Positions 1 through 4,976 of a stretch of 6,567 bases of DNA are shown here, in pieces. The position numbers and the translations under genes are program-made. The number at the start of each line of letters is the position of its first letter. The stretch's first letter is position 1. Origin of the DNA: Candidatus Falkowiibacteriota bacterium (lineage in GTDB: Bacteria; Patescibacteriota; Patescibacteriia; Patescibacteriales; UBA12465); contig CAIOGK010000065.1 of NCBI GenBank assembly GCA_903857815.1, positions 1-6,567 of the forward strand, read 5' to 3'. Below the pieces are notes generated by a model that worked only from the letters and a program-made list of their open reading frames with translations, was not told the DNA's origin and did not search any database.

Positions 1-40
1 ATTACTTTAATTATATATCATTTACAGGGTAAAAGCTAAT

Positions 41-72
41 AAAAAAACAAGCTCCGAATTCACGAAGCTTGT
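41..72 (-). terminator. Intrinsic terminator of the minus-strand orphan gene
   Basis: On the minus strand ACAAGCT pairs with AGCTTGT (arms at 66-72 and 47-53). One mismatch and two further CG pairs continue the stem up to a 6-nt loop at 57-62. A run of seven T (plus-strand A at 41-47) follows the stem directly. It lies about 25 nt beyond the stop codon of the gene at 97-816. The plus strand has no T-run after the hairpin, so it should act in one direction only. Confidence 0.85.
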
Positions 73-96
73 ACCGTAGTAGTGTTAGTTTTATTA

Positions 97-816
97 TTAA
101 CACATAATATTACTAATCACTGAGGCGACCACTTTTTTATCAGCCGCAGGAGTTGTAAACACCGATTTAATACTCGGATAATCAAGGCCATTGGTAGCTT
201 TGGTTGTTATAGACTGAACTAAATAAGTTCCGCCGACTACTTCTATAACATCTTCAGAGGTGAGACAGCCAATATGTTTCTTGTTAAAATGGTTTGTTAC
301 CCGTGAACCTTCTATCATTACGCTGGTTGTTCCGTCAGTAATAAGTCGATACCAATAATCACCTGGCTTATTAGAGTGTGAGCACAAACTTCCACCACGA
401 TAAACAACGGCGTCAATCCGATCAACAAATTTTAATAAATTAGAAGGTAAATCCGCTATTCGAAGGGCAAGCATAATTGGATTATCAAAACCGTGATTAC
501 GATGCCATAAACCATTCCTAGCGCTACTAGAAGAAGTGGCCCACAACCCTTCGCCTTCTCTTAAAATGTAACCACTTACATTTTTAAAATTTTGTTTAAG
601 TTTAGCAGCATCAAACATTCTCATAGAAAAATCAATCCTAATGGAGGCAATCATATATTTACCAGAGTAAAAAATACGTTTAGCATAATAGCTATTAATA
701 CTATTGCCAATGCTGAAAACTGTATTAGGACTAATTCTTTTAAAAACAATGCCCTTTTCATTGCGCAGCACGAAGGACCCTCCTTCATATCTGCCTGATA
801 ATATTTTTCGACTCAT
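97..816 (-). CDS. Hypothetical protein, 239 aa, unrecognised
   Basis: I do not recognise this family. The predicted product is 239 residues with no signal peptide and no membrane segment, so it is probably cytosolic. A basic N-terminus (MSRKILSGRYEGG) leads into alternating hydrophobic/polar stretches that look beta-rich. A Gly/Ser/Trp-rich segment at about residues 84-112 contains GEGLW, SSSS and NGLWHRNHG. The C-terminal third (residues 187-232) ends in a Lys/Ala/Val-rich tail. Three cysteines (145, 184, 239) show no metal-binding spacing. The ATG at 814-816 is preferred because a good promoter (865-893) predicts a leader of about 40 nt; there is no clear ribosome binding site, only GAG directly before the ATG. 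The gene stands alone, with its own promoter and terminator. That supports it being real although no function can be given. Confidence 0.75.
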   Translation of the reverse strand: MSRKILSGRYEGGSFVLRNEKGIVFKRISPNTVFSIGNSINSYYAKRIFYSGKYMIASIRIDFSMRMFDAAKLKQNFKNVSGYILREGEGLWATSSSSARNGLWHRNHGFDNPIMLALRIADLPSNLLKFVDRIDAVVYRGGSLCSHSNKPGDYWYRLITDGTTSVMIEGSRVTNHFNKKHIGCLTSEDVIEVVGGTYLVQSITTKATNGLDYPSIKSVFTTPAADKKVVASVISNIMC

Positions 817-864
817 CTCATTTTATTTTAAGTTTAGAATTTTAATGTACAATACAATCCGAAT

Positions 865-893
865 ACTATGTCACAAAGATATATTTTTGTCAA
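865..893 (-). promoter_or_regulatory. Predicted sigma70-type promoter of the 97-816 gene
   Basis: On the minus strand there is a perfect -35 TTGACA (plus coordinates 888-893), a 17-nt spacer, and the -10 CATAGT (865-870, 4 of 6 to consensus). TGA directly before the -10 gives an extended -10. The predicted start is near 858, leaving a leader of about 40 nt before the ATG at 816. The elements are visible in the sequence; activity is inferred. Confidence 0.65.
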
Positions 894-920
894 TATTAAG
901 CTTTAAAGCCAGCAGAACTC

Positions 921-948
921 TTGCAAACTAAAATATATCTGCTAAAAT
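921..948 (+). promoter_or_regulatory. Predicted extended -10 promoter for the leader/sRNA
   Basis: A -35-like TTGCAA (921-926, 4 of 6) is followed by a 16-nt spacer and the -10 TAAAAT (943-948, 5 of 6). TGC directly before the -10 gives an extended -10. The predicted transcription start is near 954-956, which coincides with an ATG at 955. It fires away from the minus-strand promoter at 865-893, with 27 bases between the two -35 elements. Confidence 0.55.
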
Positions 949-954
949 ATACGC

Positions 955-1053
955 ATGTTCAAATTATCAAATAAAAATTACCGCAATAATAACTTTAATG
1001 GCTGGATGTTTACCCGGCTGGTTTTTATTGATAATAAAAGAACGAACTGTTAA
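955..1053 (+). CDS. Possible 32-aa leader peptide (very tentative)
   Basis: An ATG at 955 opens 32 codons ending in TAA. The ATG sits at the predicted start of the 921-948 promoter, so the message would be leaderless. The peptide is rich in Asn (8 of 32, including NNN at residues 11-13) and contains GWMFTRLVF. It ends 32 nt before the terminator hairpin, a position where a translating ribosome could affect folding, as in leader-peptide attenuation. Against coding: there is no ribosome binding site, no recognisable family, and AAT/AAA codons are expected by chance in AT-rich DNA. A non-coding RNA is at least as likely. Confidence 0.2.
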   Translation: MFKLSNKNYRNNNFNGWMFTRLVFIDNKRTNC

Positions 1054-1085
1054 TTCAGAATGTAGTAAAAATATCAATAAATTCC

Positions 1086-1116
1086 GACCGGACTAATAAT
1101 CCGGTCTTTGTTTTTT
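1086..1116 (+). terminator. Intrinsic terminator ending the leader/sRNA
   Basis: GACCGGA (1086-1092) pairs perfectly with TCCGGTC (1100-1106) around a 7-nt loop, followed by TTTGTTTTTT (1107-1116). It is a GC-rich 7-bp stem in AT-rich surroundings. It lies 50 nt upstream of the start codon at 1166, between that gene and the upstream plus-strand promoter. Confidence 0.85.
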
Positions 1117-1136
1117 AAAAACTTAATATCAATAAT
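1108..1136 (+). promoter_or_regulatory. Weak possible promoter for the 1166 gene
   Basis: TTGTTT (1108-1113, within the terminator T-run), a 17-nt spacer and AATAAT (1131-1136, 5 of 6 to the -10 consensus) would start transcription near 1143, giving a leader of about 23 nt. The match is modest. It matters because, if real, the 1166 gene would not depend on readthrough of the upstream terminator. Confidence 0.25.
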
Positions 1137-1165
1137 AATGTTTCACTCTTTAAAAATTAGTTATC

Positions 1166-1873
1166 ATGAAAAACAAAAATCAGTTTATTTTTTCTAATGA
1201 AATTTTAGAAATCGAAGAATTTCATGCCATGCAGGCAAAAAATTTAATTAACAAGCTACGTCAGAATGATGACCAAGATGTCTTTATTGAATTAGATTGT
1301 ATGCCAAACGGAAATTTAAATGCCTTCCATTACGGAAACGGTCTAAAATCCGCTACAATAATCAAAAATTTAGTCGGATCATTTTTAGCCGAAGATCGTC
1401 CTTGGTTAGAAAGAAAGCTTTACGCAGCTAAAAATTCAGAGTTTAAAACTAATTTTCAGAAAGGCAATGAAGTTGGGCTGTGGAAAAGAATTTCCGCAAA
1501 TAACTATCAGGAAATGCTAAATTGGGATAAACCATTTTGCATTAAAAATGAAAAAGGAATAACTCGTATTTGGCATCCGGAATGGAGACGCCTTGGTTAC
1601 AAAAATGGTTTTTCAACTAAAGGGGCGATTATTAATTTTATTTTTAAAGAAATCACTTACCTGCAAAAATTCTATTCTCCATTGGTTGCTCCTGAATGCT
1701 CACCTGTTTGGAAAATGCATTATCGTCTAGTATTTTTTGCTCCGGCCAAAGAAAAACAATTAGATTTAATTGGCGGCCTCTGGATAAGCCGCCCGGAATT
1801 TAAAATTTATCTAGATAAAAATTCGCTTGTTGGATTAATATCACCCTTAACTACGGGGGATTCTTTCATTTAA
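1166..1873 (+). CDS. Hypothetical protein, 235 aa, unrecognised
   Basis: I do not recognise this family. The protein is probably soluble, with no signal peptide or membrane helix. The N-terminal ~35 residues look helical and charged, followed by an acidic strand-like segment (VFIELDCMPNG, 39-49). It is unusually rich in aromatics, with seven Trp: W80, W106, W120, W136, W140, W182 and W206. A striking segment is RIWHPEWRRLGYKNGF (134-149). Cysteines at 45, 125 and 178 show no metal-site spacing. The ATG at 1166 is the only sensible start near the beginning of the frame, but no Shine-Dalgarno sequence precedes it. The gene ends in TAA with its own terminator 22 nt on. Upstream lies the structured, terminator-ended segment at 955-1116, so expression may be controlled by premature termination. 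No function can be inferred from sequence alone. Confidence 0.75.
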   Translation: MKNKNQFIFSNEILEIEEFHAMQAKNLINKLRQNDDQDVFIELDCMPNGNLNAFHYGNGLKSATIIKNLVGSFLAEDRPWLERKLYAAKNSEFKTNFQKGNEVGLWKRISANNYQEMLNWDKPFCIKNEKGITRIWHPEWRRLGYKNGFSTKGAIINFIFKEITYLQKFYSPLVAPECSPVWKMHYRLVFFAPAKEKQLDLIGGLWISRPEFKIYLDKNSLVGLISPLTTGDSFI

Positions 1874-1895
1874 GAATTTAACAATCTAACAATCG

Positions 1896-1927
1896 AAAAG
1901 CGCTCACACCAAGTTGAGCGCTTTTTT
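1896..1927 (+). terminator. Intrinsic terminator of the 1166-1873 gene
   Basis: AAAAGCGCTCA (1896-1906) pairs perfectly with TGAGCGCTTTT (1915-1925) around an 8-nt loop, and the T-run covers 1922-1927. The stem's A-tract gives four T on the minus strand, so weak bidirectional action is possible. Confidence 0.9.
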
Positions 1928-1932
1928 ATATT

Positions 1933-1958
1933 AAAAAAGGAAGCCAAAATAGACTTCC
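1933..1958 (-). terminator. Intrinsic terminator of the minus-strand exported-protein gene
   Basis: On the minus strand GGAAGTC (plus 1952-1958) pairs with GGCTTCC (plus 1939-1945), seven pairs including one G-U, around a 6-nt loop. A run of six T (plus-strand A at 1933-1938) follows. It sits 15 nt beyond the stop codon of the gene at 1974-2735 and faces the plus-strand terminator at 1896-1927, so the two convergent genes are each closed off separately. Confidence 0.8.
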
Positions 1959-1973
1959 CTGTTTTATGGACTA

Positions 1974-2735
1974 TCAATTAAATCGAGATTTAAATTTTAA
2001 TTTTGAAAAGGATTCGGAAACTCCAAAATATTTTAAATCTCGAGATGATTTATTAACTAAATCATAAGAAAAATGACGATGGCGGTATAAATATTCAGGA
2101 TATACGACAATTTTTGTCATAATATTTCCACCGGCGTCAATTAGCAGATTAACCGACTGCCCATTAGGGTTGTGCAAAGAAAAAACATTTACATCGGCAA
2201 CGGTCCAGCTTTTTGGCATTAAATTCCAAATAAGCTCAGCGGCCAAAGCAATCTCTTTAGATTGATGCTTAAAATCCAATGTTTTTGAGGAATGATGATT
2301 ATTTCTAGAAATAACGGCTCTAGTTAAACTTATCCATAAATAGATAAATTTATCTCGATCAAAATCAATCACACTATCAACTAAAGAAAAATCGGATAAA
2401 GCATAAACCATCTCAGAAATGTATTTATTGCTAACCCCTTTTGGTAAATGAGGGCGATTTAAAATCTCAGAAGCTTCTCGCCAATTTTCAAGTTCCATAG
2501 TTAAATATAAACCTTCTGGCTGAGTAATATCGGGTTTAGCATCTAAAAATTCCTGAAAACTCACATTCTTAATCAATCTTCTTTCGAAAATACTAGAATC
2601 AAGAACTAATGGAATTGAGCGGATATTAACCCAAGAATCGCCATTCTCAACTTTAATTTCTAAATAATTATAAGGCTCTTGAGCAAAGACTTCAAAAGCA
2701 GAAAATGCCAAAAAAATAAAAATAATTTTTTTCAT
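1974..2735 (-). CDS. Probable exported protein of unknown function, 253 aa
   Basis: The first 18 residues form a textbook signal peptide: MKK, then a hydrophobic core (IIFIFLAFSAF), then VFA before Q19. That predicts signal peptidase I cleavage between A18 and Q19 and a mature protein of about 235 residues outside the membrane. There is no lipobox cysteine. The mature part has no membrane segment and no family I recognise. It is mixed alpha/beta in appearance, with a helical stretch around residues 125-175 (including IALAAELIWNLMP) and a Gly/Asn strand-turn region at 187-212. The tail is basic (KLKFKSRF). The frame stays open for 57 more codons upstream to 2906, but I chose the ATG at 2733-2735. 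It puts the signal peptide at the N-terminus and lies about 38 nt downstream of a good promoter. No ribosome binding site precedes it. The stop is TGA followed directly by an in-frame TAG, unlike the TAA used by the other complete genes. Confidence 0.8.
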   Translation of the reverse strand: MKKIIFIFLAFSAFEVFAQEPYNYLEIKVENGDSWVNIRSIPLVLDSSIFERRLIKNVSFQEFLDAKPDITQPEGLYLTMELENWREASEILNRPHLPKGVSNKYISEMVYALSDFSLVDSVIDFDRDKFIYLWISLTRAVISRNNHHSSKTLDFKHQSKEIALAAELIWNLMPKSWTVADVNVFSLHNPNGQSVNLLIDAGGNIMTKIVVYPEYLYRHRHFSYDLVNKSSRDLKYFGVSESFSKLKFKSRFN

Positions 2736-2779
2736 GACTAGTTTTTTAGTTGGTTTATGAATTGTTAAAGTAATACAAG

Positions 2780-2808
2780 AATATAGCATCAAGTTATAAT
2801 TTTGTCTA
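2780..2808 (-). promoter_or_regulatory. Predicted promoter of the exported-protein gene
   Basis: On the minus strand there is a -35 TAGACA (plus 2803-2808, 5 of 6), a 17-nt spacer and a -10 TATATT (plus 2780-2785, 5 of 6). TGC directly before the -10 gives an extended -10. The predicted start is near 2773, giving a leader of about 38 nt to the ATG at 2735. This supports that ATG over any further upstream start. Confidence 0.65.
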
Positions 2809-2829
2809 TACAGAGTAAAGTATGATAAT
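2802..2829 (+). promoter_or_regulatory. Predicted promoter of the MFS gene
   Basis: TTGTCT (2802-2807, 4 of 6), a 16-nt spacer and GATAAT (2824-2829, 5 of 6) predict a start near 2836 and a leader of about 26 nt. The -35 bases coincide with those of the divergent minus-strand promoter. TATAAT at 2837-2842 is an alternative -10 but has no -35 at proper spacing. Confidence 0.45.
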
Positions 2830-2861
2830 ATACATTTATAATCATTATAAAAAAATTTAAT

Positions 2862-4124
2862 ATGCCAATTTTGAGACTGCTTACGAGTTATGTAAAAAAC
2901 TATCAATCCGAGAAAAAAACTCTTTATTTGCTTTGTCTAATGATGCTTTTCTGGGCAATCTATGAAGGAATAATTTCCTATATGACGCCGCTCATAATAA
3001 TTAATAATGGAATTTCAGAAACCTTAATGGGTATTATTATCGGAACATCTTCAATCTCAGGAGCTTTTTTTGATTTTATTGCTTGTCGCATATTTAAAAA
3101 TACTTATTACAAGCGCATGTTTTTAATAATGTTTTCTATTTGTTTAATTTATCCACTTATTTTATCTCAGGCTAACTCGTTTGTTATCTATTTATTAGCC
3201 ATGTCTCTATGGGGAGTATATTTTGATTTAAAAAATATTGGCAATTTTGATTTTGTTGGTCGTCATACTGCTAAAACGGAACATGCCAGCAGCTTTGGAC
3301 TTATTCAAGTTTTTCAATCAGTAGGATTTTTATTAGCCCCCATACTAGTTGGTTTTTTAATTGCCGAGAACTTTAATTATAAACCACTAGTGCTAGCCTG
3401 GATTTTTTTAGTTATGGCAGCGATATTTTTTGGTTTACTTTTCTTTTCTAAAGACAAAACTGCGGGATACAAAGAAACTGAATATGGAGACAGAAAAAAA
3501 ACTTGGGCAGGACTACTTCTAGACTGGAAGGATTTGGGCAAAATATTATTTCCAGTTTTAATTTTGACCTTAATGATAAATTTTATTGATTCATTTTTTT
3601 GGACTGTCGGTCCTATTTTCGCCGAAAGCTTAACAGAAATGAAAAAGTTTGCCGGATTTTTTATGACTGCCTATTCTCTCCCCGCCCTACTTGTAGGCTG
3701 GATAGTGGGATCACTCACTAGAAAACACGGTAAGAAAAAAACTGCTTTTATCACCTTATTAATCGGGTCAATATTTTTATCTCTAATTAACTTTATCGAT
3801 AATACTATTTTAGTAATTTTAAATATCTTAATTGCCTCATTCTTTATATCTATGTCTTGGCCAGCAATTAACGGCGCTTACGCGGATTATATCAGCGAAA
3901 CTCCACACTACGAAAAAGAAATCGCCGGTTTAGAAGATTTCTTTACCAATTTAGGTTATGTTCTAGGACCCGTCCTTGCGGGTGTAATCGCTGATAACAT
4001 TGGAACTGCCGGGGCTTTCTCATTGTTAGGGATGATTGGAATAATTGTGGCAATTATCCTATTGATTATTACCCCAAAGAAAATTAATATTAACAAAAGT
4101 TTAAAGATTATGCATGAAGTTTAA
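2862..4124 (+). CDS. Major facilitator superfamily (MFS) transporter, 420 aa
   Basis: This is an inner-membrane secondary transporter; the substrate cannot be told. By eye there are 12 hydrophobic segments, at about residues 21-41, 52-71, 84-103, 105-121, 148-166, 174-195, 227-250, 262-283, 293-311, 314-333, 358-378 and 384-405. A charged central loop at about 196-224 splits them into two halves of six, the usual MFS layout and length (around 400 aa). The loop after helix 8 carries GSLTRKHGKKK, a match to the MFS motif A pattern (G-x-L-x-D/R-x-x-G-x-K/R-K/R). The corresponding loop in the N-terminal half is degenerate (FDFIACRIFKN). Helix 4 carries acidic and basic residues (YFDLKNIGNFDF) that could line the substrate path. 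The ATG at 2862 fits the promoter but has no Shine-Dalgarno sequence. The gene is transcribed divergently from the exported-protein gene. No terminator is visible after it, so readthrough into the formyltransferase gene 80 nt downstream is possible. Confidence 0.88.
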   Translation: MPILRLLTSYVKNYQSEKKTLYLLCLMMLFWAIYEGIISYMTPLIIINNGISETLMGIIIGTSSISGAFFDFIACRIFKNTYYKRMFLIMFSICLIYPLILSQANSFVIYLLAMSLWGVYFDLKNIGNFDFVGRHTAKTEHASSFGLIQVFQSVGFLLAPILVGFLIAENFNYKPLVLAWIFLVMAAIFFGLLFFSKDKTAGYKETEYGDRKKTWAGLLLDWKDLGKILFPVLILTLMINFIDSFFWTVGPIFAESLTEMKKFAGFFMTAYSLPALLVGWIVGSLTRKHGKKKTAFITLLIGSIFLSLINFIDNTILVILNILIASFFISMSWPAINGAYADYISETPHYEKEIAGLEDFFTNLGYVLGPVLAGVIADNIGTAGAFSLLGMIGIIVAIILLIITPKKININKSLKIMHEV

Positions 4125-4129
4125 TATAA

Positions 4130-4158
4130 TTGACAAAATAATAAACAAATCGTAACAT
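4130..4158 (+). promoter_or_regulatory. Possible promoter of the formyltransferase gene
   Basis: A perfect -35 TTGACA (4130-4135) lies just after the MFS stop codon. It is followed by a 17-nt spacer and TAACAT (4153-4158, 4 of 6 to the -10 consensus). The predicted start is near 4165, with a leader of about 40 nt. There is no extended -10 TG. TATAAA near 4190 is an alternative -10 that would give an almost leaderless message. Confidence 0.4.
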
Positions 4159-4204
4159 ATTTTATTGCTCCTTAAAATAATTTTAAACCTATAAATACTG
4201 AGAA

Positions 4205-4867
4205 ATGGATAAGAAAAAGTTAGTTTTAGTTTTAGCTGCCGGTGATAAAATTGGCGGCGGTTCTGGTTTTCAAGAAATGGTTGAACAATCTCGAACTTCT
4301 CCGGCAATTATACAAGCCGATTTTGTAGTGATTTCTAACCATGCTAGCGGCGGAGTATACAAAAAAGCCATGATGTTGAATATTCCTTTTGAACACTGGC
4401 CCGGTCCTTATACGGCTGAGGGCTATCAATCTCTGGTTAAAAAATATCAGGCCGATTATGTTATGTGTTCGGGTTGGCTTAAATTAGTCCAGGGCTTAGC
4501 TCCAGAAAAAACAATCAACATCCATCCCGGACCATTACCAGAATTTGGCGGGCCAGGAATGTACGGCCACCATGTACACGAAGCTGTAATAAAAGCGTTT
4601 CGTGAAGGAAAAATAAAACAAAGCGCTGTTAGCATGCACTTCGTGAATCATTTGTTTGATGACGGTCCAATGATTGCCAAAATTCCGATACTAATTAGAC
4701 CGGATGATACTTCTGAAACTTTAGGTGTTAGGGTTAATAAGATTGAACATGGCTGGCAAAGTTATATTCTCAATGAAGTAATTCACGGACGAATCTACCT
4801 TTTAAACGGCGCGGTATATTATACCAACGCTCAACCACTTATTTCAAAAGCATCTGAAGAAAGATAA
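4205..4867 (+). CDS. purN: PurN-type formyltransferase (phosphoribosylglycinamide formyltransferase-like), 220 aa
   Basis: PurN transfers a formyl group from 10-formyltetrahydrofolate to glycinamide ribonucleotide (GAR), the third step of purine synthesis, in the cytosol. The family signature is clear. INIHPGPLP (104-112) supplies the catalytic Asn105 and His107. HFVNHLFDDGP (145-155) supplies Asp152, aligning with E. coli Asn106, His108 and Asp144. GGPGMYGHHVHEAV (115-128) resembles the GGKGMYG-type PurN variants as I recall them from Bacteroidetes. CSGWLKLV (88-95) matches the folate-site strand. The length suits PurN (about 190-220 aa) and is too short for Fmt, which carries an extra C-terminal domain. 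One oddity is that the N-terminal phosphate-binding loop reads GGGSGFQ where E. coli has GSNLQ, so the usual Asn is missing, and DKI is inserted before it. GAR as the substrate is therefore likely but not certain; another amine acceptor is possible. No other purine gene is present in the window. The start has only a weak GAGA before the ATG. Confidence 0.82.
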   Translation: MDKKKLVLVLAAGDKIGGGSGFQEMVEQSRTSPAIIQADFVVISNHASGGVYKKAMMLNIPFEHWPGPYTAEGYQSLVKKYQADYVMCSGWLKLVQGLAPEKTINIHPGPLPEFGGPGMYGHHVHEAVIKAFREGKIKQSAVSMHFVNHLFDDGPMIAKIPILIRPDDTSETLGVRVNKIEHGWQSYILNEVIHGRIYLLNGAVYYTNAQPLISKASEER

Positions 4868-4894
4868 AATCTCTACTTAAAATAAAATTTAAGT

Positions 4895-4921
4895 AAAAAA
4901 GAGCTTCGAAAGAGCTCTTTT
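4895..4921 (+). terminator. Intrinsic terminator after the formyltransferase gene
   Basis: AAAAAGAGCT (4895-4904) pairs perfectly with AGCTCTTTTT (4912-4921) around a 7-nt loop, with T at 4917-4921 following the GC-bearing part of the stem. The symmetric A and T runs could make it bidirectional. Just upstream is a second inverted repeat, ACTTAAA (4874-4880) with TTTAAGT (4887-4893), which has no T-run of its own. The hairpin separates the formyltransferase from the GT2 unit. Confidence 0.85.
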
Positions 4922-4945
4922 TGATTTCTATTAACAATCTTAATA

Positions 4946-4954
4946 TGGTATAAT
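4946..4954 (+). promoter_or_regulatory. Extended -10 promoter of the GT2 gene
   Basis: TGGTATAAT is a perfect -10 hexamer with the TGn extension. The base at the ideal -35 position (about 4926-4931) matches poorly, which extended -10 promoters tolerate. The predicted start near 4961 leaves only about 16 nt before the GTG at 4977. A second perfect TATAAT (4966-4971) would start transcription at the GTG itself, but has no -35 or TG extension. Confidence 0.6.
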
Positions 4955-4976
4955 TTTTAAGTTATTATAATCTATT

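Larger units (their letters stand above)
955..1116 (+). ncRNA. Candidate structured leader RNA or small RNA
   Basis: This segment lies between a predicted promoter and an intrinsic terminator and would give a transcript of about 160 nt. It can fold into a long imperfect hairpin. GTTC (957-960) pairs with GAAC (1040-1043), ATTATCA (963-969) with TGATAAT (1029-1035), ATAAAAA (971-977) with TTTTTAT (1022-1028), and CC (981-982) with GG (1020-1021), with small bulges between. GGCTGG occurs twice, at 1000-1005 and 1016-1021. The segment CCGGCTGG (1014-1021) can pair with the 5' arm of the terminator, CCGACCGG (1084-1091), at 7 of 8 positions counting one G-U pair. It could therefore act as an antiterminator. 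It may be a cis-acting attenuation leader for the gene at 1166 or an independent sRNA. I recognise no known riboswitch class in it, and AT-rich sequence forms chance helices easily. Confidence 0.4.

Noticed and set aside
1..39. Possible end of a plus-strand gene (12 codons, then TAA) entering from the left edge
   Set aside because: Too short to support. A second frame also ends within the first 32 bases, and no plus-strand terminator follows.
592..931. Plus-strand open frames over the start of the 97-816 gene and its promoter
   Set aside because: They are antisense shadows of the minus-strand gene, overlap each other, and have no promoter or family features.
128..1561. Shared NEKGI pentapeptide and GLW motifs in the 97-816 and 1166-1873 proteins
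   Set aside because: The positions differ (residues 19-23 and 128-132) and the surrounding residues do not align, so I do not claim homology.
1879..1894. Tandem repeat of TAACAATC
   Set aside because: Only two 8-bp copies in a short AT-rich spacer; probably replication slippage with no function.
1974..1976. TGA stop as a hint of UGA recoding (as in Gracilibacteria)
   Set aside because: It is followed at once by in-frame TAG, so reading through adds one residue. The conserved genes are full length under the standard code, so nothing supports recoding.
2736..2906. 57-codon N-terminal extension of the exported-protein frame
   Set aside because: It would bury the signal peptide inside the protein, overlap the MFS start and lie upstream of the predicted promoter start near 2773.
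4172..4186. AT-only palindrome TTAAAATAATTTTAA upstream of the formyltransferase
   Set aside because: Such palindromes are expected by chance in AT-rich spacers. It could be an operator, but nothing else supports this.
4101..4429. Minus-strand frames across the MFS end and the formyltransferase start
   Set aside because: They lie opposite a clearly conserved enzyme gene and look like translated antisense sequence.
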